A DNA stretch of 64,000 bases from Rhodobacterales bacterium HKCCE2091 (GTDB taxonomy: Bacteria; Pseudomonadota; Alphaproteobacteria; Rhodobacterales; Rhodobacteraceae). Made by a program: the position numbers and the translations under genes. The stretch spans positions 62,001-126,000 of the forward strand of contig WVSL01000006.1 in the NCBI GenBank assembly GCA_015689685.1, read 5' to 3'. This document shows positions 52,764 through 64,000 of the stretch, piece by piece. Below the pieces are notes generated by a model that saw nothing but the letters and a program-made list of their open reading frames with translations, had not been told where the DNA came from and made no database searches. Position 1 is the first letter of the stretch. Every line of letters starts with the position of its first letter.

Positions 52764-54094
52764 TGTTCCGCCAGTTCCGCACCATCCTGCTCGCCGCTCT
52801 CTGCCTCGTGCCGTTCGCGGCCGCGGCCCAGAGCCCCGGTCCCCTGCGGATCGAGATCACCGAGGGCGTCATCGAACCGCTGCCCTTCGCGATCCCGACC
52901 TTCGTCGCCGAGAACTCCGGCGCGACCGACGCCGCGCAGGACATCACCCGCGTCATCGCCGCCGACCTGCGCGGCACCGGCCTGTTCCGCGAGATCCCGC
53001 CGGACGCCTACATCTCGCAGGTCACGAACTTCAACGCCGCGGTGCAATACGCCGACTGGCAGGCGATCAACGCGCAGGCGCTCATCACCGGCTCGGTGGA
53101 GCTTGCCGCCAACGGCCAGCTCGTCGTGCGCTTCCGCCTGTTCGACGTGTTCTCGGGCCAGCCGCTCGGCGACGGGCTCCAGTTCGTCGGCGCGCCGGAC
53201 AGCTGGCGGCGCATGGCGCATGCCGTCGCGGACCAGGTCTACGAACGGATCACGGGCGAGACCGGCTACTTCGACACCCGCGTCGCCTTCGTGGCCGAGG
53301 AAGGCCCGAAGGATGCCCGCCTGACCCGGCTCGCGATCATGGACTACGACGGCGCGAACGTGCAGTTCCTGACCGGGAACGAGAACCTGATCCTGTCGCC
53401 GCGGTTCTCGCCCGACGGGTCCACGGTGCTCTATACCGCGCTGCAGGACGGGTTCCCGACGGTCTACTACATGGACCTCGGCAGCATCTCGACCCGGCCG
53501 CTGACCACCGCCGAGGGCGCATCGGCGTTCACGCCCCGATTCTCCCCCGATGGCGGCCGGATCGTGTTCTCGCTGTCCGAGGGCGGCAATTCCGACATCT
53601 ACGTCGAGACGCTGGCCACCGGCGCGCGTTCCCGGCTGACCACCTCGCCCTCGATCGAGGCCAGCCCGAGCTTTTCGCCCGATGGCAGCCAGATCGTGTT
53701 CGAAAGCGACCGGACCGGGACGCAGCAGATCTACGTCATGGACGCAAACGGTGGCGAGCCGCGCCGGATCTCCCGCGGGGACGGGCGCTATTCCACGCCG
53801 GTCTGGTCGCCGCGCGGCGACCTGATCGCCTTCACCTACCAGAGCGGCGGGCGGTTCCACATCGGCGTCATGCGCACCGACGGGTCCGAGGAACGTCTGC
53901 TGACCTCGTCCTTCCTCGACGAGGGGCCGACGTGGTCGCCGAACGGACGGGTCATCATGTTCACCCGCGAGACGGCGGGCGCGGACGGCGCCCCGGCGCT
54001 CTACTCGGTCGACATCTCGGGCCGGAACCTGCAGCGCGTGGCCTCGCCCGGCATGGCCTCGGACCCCGCCTGGGGGCCGCGGCAGGGCCAGTAA
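52763..54094 (+). CDS. tolB: TolB
   Basis: A 443-residue periplasmic protein with a signal peptide ending AAAAQ near residue 22, an N-terminal alpha/beta domain, and a C-terminal six-bladed beta-propeller. Blade motifs recur as [39 protein letters not shown] and [11 protein letters not shown]. It binds Pal and TolA. Starts in the TGATG overlap with the free TolA-C gene. Confidence 0.94.
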   Translation: MFRQFRTILLAALCLVPFAAAAQSPGPLRIEITEGVIEPLPFAIPTFVAENSGATDAAQDITRVIAADLRGTGLFREIPPDAYISQVTNFNAAVQYADWQAINAQALITGSVELAANGQLVVRFRLFDVFSGQPLGDGLQFVGAPDSWRRMAHAVADQVYERITGETGYFDTRVAFVAEEGPKDARLTRLAIMDYDGANVQFLTGNENLILSPRFSPDGSTVLYTALQDGFPTVYYMDLGSISTRPLTTAEGASAFTPRFSPDGGRIVFSLSEGGNSDIYVETLATGARSRLTTSPSIEASPSFSPDGSQIVFESDRTGTQQIYVMDANGGEPRRISRGDGRYSTPVWSPRGDLIAFTYQSGGRFHIGVMRTDGSEERLLTSSFLDEGPTWSPNGRVIMFTRETAGADGAPALYSVDISGRNLQRVASPGMASDPAWGPRQGQ

Positions 54095-54101
54095 CCGCGC
54101 A

Positions 54102-54130
54102 TTTCCAAGCCCGCCCGCGCATGGTAGAAT
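54102..54130 (+). promoter_or_regulatory. Possible pal promoter
   Basis: TTTCCA (54102-54107), 17-base spacer, TAGAAT (54125-54130), 35 bases before pal. The -35 is weak. Confidence 0.35.
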
Positions 54131-54164
54131 CGGCGCAAAACCAAATCATCCCGAGGAAGAGCAC

Positions 54165-54659
54165 ATGAAAGTCCTGTCCCGCACACTCCTGCTCCTGGCC
54201 GTCCTGGGCCTTTCGGCCTGTGGCCAGGGCGGTTTCGGCCGCAACGGTCCCGGCGCGGGTGCCCCCGGCGCGGGCGGTCCGACCGACCCGAACTCGGTCG
54301 CGTACTTCAACCAGACCATCGGCGACCGGGTGTTGTTCTCGGTGGATGTCTACACCCTGTCGGACGAGGCCCGCGCGATCCTCGACGGTCAGGCCCAGTG
54401 GATGGCGAACAACCCCGAGTACACCGCCGTGATCGAAGGCCACGCGGACGAGCAGGGCACGCAGGAATACAACTTCCGTCTCGGCGAACGCCGCGCGAAC
54501 TCGGTCTACCAGTATCTGATCTCGCGCGGGGTGTCCCCGAACCGGCTCCGCACCGTGTCCTACGGCAAGCTGCGGCCGCTGGCGATCTGTTCCGAGGAAG
54601 CTTGCTACAACCAGAACCGCCGCGCGGTGACCGTTCTGGCCGCGGGTCCGGGGGTCTGA
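54165..54659 (+). CDS. pal: Pal, peptidoglycan-associated lipoprotein
   Basis: A 164-residue outer-membrane lipoprotein. The lipobox is LSAC with Cys19, after a leader with a hydrophobic core. A Gly-rich linker (about 20-40) leads to an OmpA-like domain with TAVIEGHADEQGTQEYNFRLGERRA, cut here into its parts: GHADEQG binds diaminopimelate. The start has GAGGAAGAGC before it. Confidence 0.95.
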   Translation: MKVLSRTLLLLAVLGLSACGQGGFGRNGPGAGAPGAGGPTDPNSVAYFNQTIGDRVLFSVDVYTLSDEARAILDGQAQWMANNPEYTAVIEGHADEQGTQEYNFRLGERRANSVYQYLISRGVSPNRLRTVSYGKLRPLAICSEEACYNQNRRAVTVLAAGPGV

Positions 54660-54664
54660 TCCCA

Positions 54665-55510
54665 ATGCGCCGTCTCGCCTTCGCCCTGGCGCTCTTCGCC
54701 GTGCCCGTCCCGGCCCTTGCACAGGACCGGGCGGCCACGCTCGCGGACATCCGGCAGGAGCTTTCGGTGCTCTGGGTCGAGATCCAGCGCCTGAACCAGC
54801 AGCTGTCGACCACCGGCGGACCGCAGACCGCGGTGCCCGGGGGCGACGTGCAGGCGCGGCAGGACGCGATCGAGGCCGAACTGCGCCGCCTCGCCGGCCT
54901 GACGGAGCAGCTGCAGCTTCGCATCGACAGCGTCGTGCGGGACGGGACAACCCGGATCGGGGACCTGGAATTCCGGCTCTGCGAACTGGAAAGCGACTGC
55001 GACATCGGCTCGCTCGGCGAAACCCCGTCGCTCGGCGGTGTGGCGGTCGAGGGCGCGGCGACGGCGCTTCCGCCGGCGGGCGGGTCGTTCGGCGGCGGCG
55101 CAACCGGAAGCGGCGGCGGAGAACTCGCGGTGGCCGAGCAATCCGACTTCGACCGCGCGCAGGCGGCCTACGACGCGGGCGACTACGCGACCGCGCAACA
55201 GCTTTTCGGCGCCTTCACGGAAACCTATCCCGGCGGCCCGCTGTCGGCGGAGGCGCATTTCCTGCGCGGCGAGGCCGCGGCGGCGAACGGCGACTGGTCG
55301 ACGGCGGCCCGGGCCTATCTCGACGGCTTCTCCGGCAGCCCCGACAGCCCGCGCGCGCCGATGTCGCTGACCCGGCTCGGCACCGCGCTCGCGGAACTGG
55401 GACAGGTTTCCGAAGCCTGCCTGACGCTGGCCGAGGTCGAACGCCGCTACCCCGGCACGCCCGCCGTCGCGGATGCGCAACGGGCGATGGCGGGGCTTTC
55501 CTGCAATTGA
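54665..55510 (+). CDS. cpoB: CpoB/YbgF, cell-division coordinator
   Basis: A 281-residue periplasmic protein. The signal peptide ends in VPALAQ near 20. A coiled coil (about 25-100: RQELSVLWVEIQRLNQQ, LRRLAGLTEQLQLRIDS) is followed by a linker rich in Gly and TPR repeats (about 155-280: DFDRAQAAYDAGDYATAQQ). It couples Tol energy to peptidoglycan synthesis. Five bases after pal. Confidence 0.92.
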   Translation: MRRLAFALALFAVPVPALAQDRAATLADIRQELSVLWVEIQRLNQQLSTTGGPQTAVPGGDVQARQDAIEAELRRLAGLTEQLQLRIDSVVRDGTTRIGDLEFRLCELESDCDIGSLGETPSLGGVAVEGAATALPPAGGSFGGGATGSGGGELAVAEQSDFDRAQAAYDAGDYATAQQLFGAFTETYPGGPLSAEAHFLRGEAAAANGDWSTAARAYLDGFSGSPDSPRAPMSLTRLGTALAELGQVSEACLTLAEVERRYPGTPAVADAQRAMAGLSCN

Positions 55511-56742
55511 CCGGTGACGGGCTCGGGGCGCGCCTCCGGGCCGCTCTCGGACCCGCCATCACCGACGGCGCCGGGCCGGTCGTCGTCGCCTGTTCCGGCG
55601 GCGGTGATTCCGTCGCGCTTCTGCACCTCGCCGCGGATGTCTTCGGCGCGGATCGCCTGACCGCCGCCACCGTCCACCATCATCTGCGCGCCGGAGCGGA
55701 GGACGAGATCGCGCTGGTGGCCCGCCACGCCGGTGGCCTGGGTGCGGCGCACCGGGTGCTGCACTGGTCCTGGGACGGTCAGGGGAACCTGCAGGCCGCC
55801 GCGCGCGAAGGGCGGCGCGCGCTGCTCTCCGCTCTCTCGGCAGAGCTCGGCCACGCCCCCGTCCTTCTCGGCCACACCCGCGACGACCAGGCCGAGACCG
55901 TTTTGCTGCGGCTCGCGCGCGGGTCGGGCGTGGACGGGCTCGCGGGGATGGCCGCCGCCGACCCGCCGTGGCATCGGCCGCTTCTCGCCACCGGGCGGGA
56001 CGAGTTGCGCGGGTTTCTCGCCGGGCGCGGCCTGGACTGGGCCGAGGACCCGTCGAACGACGACCCGCGCTTCGACAGGGTGCGGGCGCGGCGGATGATG
56101 GCGGCCCTGAGCGATCTCGGGCTGACGCCGGACCGGCTCGCGCGTACCGCCGACCTGATGCGCGGCGAGGCCGAGGTCCTGGCCCATGCCGAGGTCCAGG
56201 CGCTGGCCCGGATGAGCCCGTCGCTCGGCGATCTGACGGCGGATGCGGACTGGTTCGCGGACCTGCCCTGGGCGCTCGCCACCCGCGTCCTTGCGCGTGT
56301 CGTCCGGTGGTATTCCGGCGCGCCGTACAAGCCGCGCAGGGATGACCTAACCCGCTGGCGCGAGGCGATTATCGCGAGCGAGACGGCGACGCTTTCGGGG
56401 GTGATCGCGGTGGCCGGGGACGGGATGTTGCGGTTCCAGCGCGAACCCGCCGCCGCCGCGCCCGCCACCCCCGCCGCGCCGCGCCGCCCGACCCACTGGG
56501 ATCATCGCTGGCTCCTGACCCCGCCCGCCGGTGCTGTGGCGGGGCTCCGTGTCGCGGCGCTCGGGGACGGTGTCGCGGAATTGCCGGACTGGCGCGGCCT
56601 CGGCGTGCCGCGCCGGTCGCTGGAGACGACACCCGCGATCTGGGACGGCTCTCGCCTCGTTGCCGCCCCATTTGCAGGGCAGTCCGGGGGATGGACCGCC
56701 CGGCTGTGGCCACCCTTTGCCGCACCGGGCCTTTCGCATTGA
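55507..56742 (+). CDS. tilS: tRNA(Ile)-lysidine synthetase
   Basis: A 411-residue enzyme that converts C34 of tRNA-Ile(CAU) to lysidine. The P-loop is ACSGGGDSVALLHL near residue 29, with TVHHHLRAGAEDE and LGHTRDDQAETVLLRL following. It begins with TTG in a TTGA overlap with cpoB; the alternative GTG at 55514 is out of frame. Its presence between cpoB and ftsH is the usual alphaproteobacterial order. Confidence 0.92.
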   Translation: MTGDGLGARLRAALGPAITDGAGPVVVACSGGGDSVALLHLAADVFGADRLTAATVHHHLRAGAEDEIALVARHAGGLGAAHRVLHWSWDGQGNLQAAAREGRRALLSALSAELGHAPVLLGHTRDDQAETVLLRLARGSGVDGLAGMAAADPPWHRPLLATGRDELRGFLAGRGLDWAEDPSNDDPRFDRVRARRMMAALSDLGLTPDRLARTADLMRGEAEVLAHAEVQALARMSPSLGDLTADADWFADLPWALATRVLARVVRWYSGAPYKPRRDDLTRWREAIIASETATLSGVIAVAGDGMLRFQREPAAAAPATPAAPRRPTHWDHRWLLTPPAGAVAGLRVAALGDGVAELPDWRGLGVPRRSLETTPAIWDGSRLVAAPFAGQSGGWTARLWPPFAAPGLSH

Positions 56743-56766
56743 ACTTGAGAGTTCAGTGGCTATGTT
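56739..56766 (+). promoter_or_regulatory. Probable ftsH promoter with palindromic spacer
   Basis: TTGAAC (56739-56744), 16-base spacer, TATGTT (56761-56766). A perfect palindrome TGAACT-TGAG-AGTTCA (56740-56755) covers the -35 and spacer and could be an operator. Confidence 0.45.
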
Positions 56767-56819
56767 GTCGAGCGGAGCGGGCGACGCGTTCTTGGCGCCT
56801 GCATTGAGGAGATCTCACC

Positions 56820-58739
<1,920 letters not shown>

Positions 58740-59072
58740 GTCGTTCCTGACCCTCCGGCCCGATTCTCGGCCCCCGTGGCGGGGCCGTGTCAGGATCGTG
58801 TCAGAAAGATGGCCGGATGCCGGGGCGTGCCCGCCGATTGTCGCCGCAAGGCAATAACTGCACGCCACGTCAACAGAATTGTCCGGGATCCGGGTTCAGC
58901 GGCGGAGTTCCGCGGAAAGTCCTTTGGAAAGCCCCCCGGATCCCTTAAGTTGCCCCCGAGGGATTTGGGTAGCCGGTCAGGCGGTCACTCGTATCTTTGT
59001 GTTAACCGGACGGGGTGATGACGGGAATTGAACCCGCTCACCTCCCCCGTCATGGAATAGTCAGTGCCCGTT
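58740..59072. other. Intergenic region between ftsH and the megasynthase gene
   Basis: A 333-base gap with no supported gene. GGCCCC-CGTGGC-GGGGCC (58769-58786) is a hairpin but lacks a T-run, so it is a weak terminator candidate for ftsH. Direct repeats GTGTCAG occur at 58787 and 58798. The last 55 bases hold the hairpin listed separately. Confidence 0.5.
59018..59053 (+). promoter_or_regulatory. Leader hairpin before the NRPS-PKS gene
   Basis: ATGACGGG (59018-59025) and CCCGTCAT (59046-59053) are perfect complements around a 20-base loop, ending 19 bases before the ATG. The loop includes TTGAACCCG. It may act on translation or be an operator; it is not part of a tRNA. Confidence 0.4.

Positions 59073-64000
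<4,928 letters not shown>

Noticed and set aside
59019-59035. T-arm-like sequence (minus strand GGGTTCAATTCCC) suggesting a tRNA or tRNA remnant as an integration site
   Set aside because: No matching acceptor, D-arm or anticodon stem within 100 bases and no CCA end. The sequence is better explained as the left arm and loop of the leader hairpin.

Overview
The window is a GC-rich (about 70%) chromosomal segment that looks like order Rhodobacterales (Rhodobacter/Roseobacter group, Alphaproteobacteria). The grounds are the DUF1489, DUF2254 and DUF1127 proteins, the complete tol-pal block followed by tilS and ftsH, the hisS-hisZ-hisG operon with a short HisG, a B12-dependent class II ribonucleotide reductase, homospermidine synthase, and an UdgX plus radical-SAM pair. 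Most of it is core chromosome. I see no insertion sequence, integrase, phage gene, CRISPR array or intact tRNA/rRNA gene. All family assignments are by eye, without database search.

Layout. 1-8.4 kb: the 5' part of htpX, a sarcosine/dimethylglycine-dehydrogenase-like flavoenzyme, an unknown polytopic membrane protein, a MOSC protein, a D-amino-acid-dehydrogenase-like flavoenzyme coupled to a DUF938 methyltransferase, and a DUF2254 membrane protein. 8.4-19.5 kb: one long minus-strand operon reading xdhA, xdhB, a small nuclease-like protein, xdhC, ABC ATPase, permease, small membrane protein, permease, K+ channel, BMP binding protein. It couples purine (nucleoside) uptake to xanthine oxidation and ends at a perfect hairpin terminator. 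19.7-29 kb: an ArsR regulator, dnaE, an MFS transporter, slyX, a candidate small RNA, and hisS-hisZ-hisG. 29-34 kb: DUF1489, nrdJ, an LpxR-like outer-membrane protein and rpsD. 34-45.5 kb: AraC regulator, ABM monooxygenase, UdgX and its radical SAM partner, homospermidine synthase, a DHFR-like reductase, MFS-prmA, DUF1127 and ruvCAB. 45.5-58.7 kb: an animal-type haem peroxidase, two conserved unknowns, DUF4287, then ybgC, tolQRA, a free TolA-C-like protein, tolB, pal, cpoB, tilS and ftsH. 59.07 kb to the end: the 5' part of a hybrid NRPS-PKS megasynthase that runs off the window.

Many neighbours overlap by four bases (ATGA, GTGA or TTGA), so translational coupling is pervasive. Several genes use GTG (xdhB, hisZ, rpsD, ruvA) or TTG (tilS, ftsH, the DUF1489 gene) starts.

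The parts most worth a second look are: the megasynthase, which opens with a decayed adenylation domain before an intact one; the PD-(D/E)XK-like protein inside the xanthine dehydrogenase operon; an UdgX that keeps its DNA-crosslinking KRRLH motif but lacks the cysteines expected for the iron-sulfur cluster; a free periplasmic copy of the TolA C-terminal domain; a low-GC patch in the middle of hisS; a K+ channel inside a nucleoside-uptake operon; and the DnaA-box-like cluster and Shine-Dalgarno hairpin in front of nrdJ.
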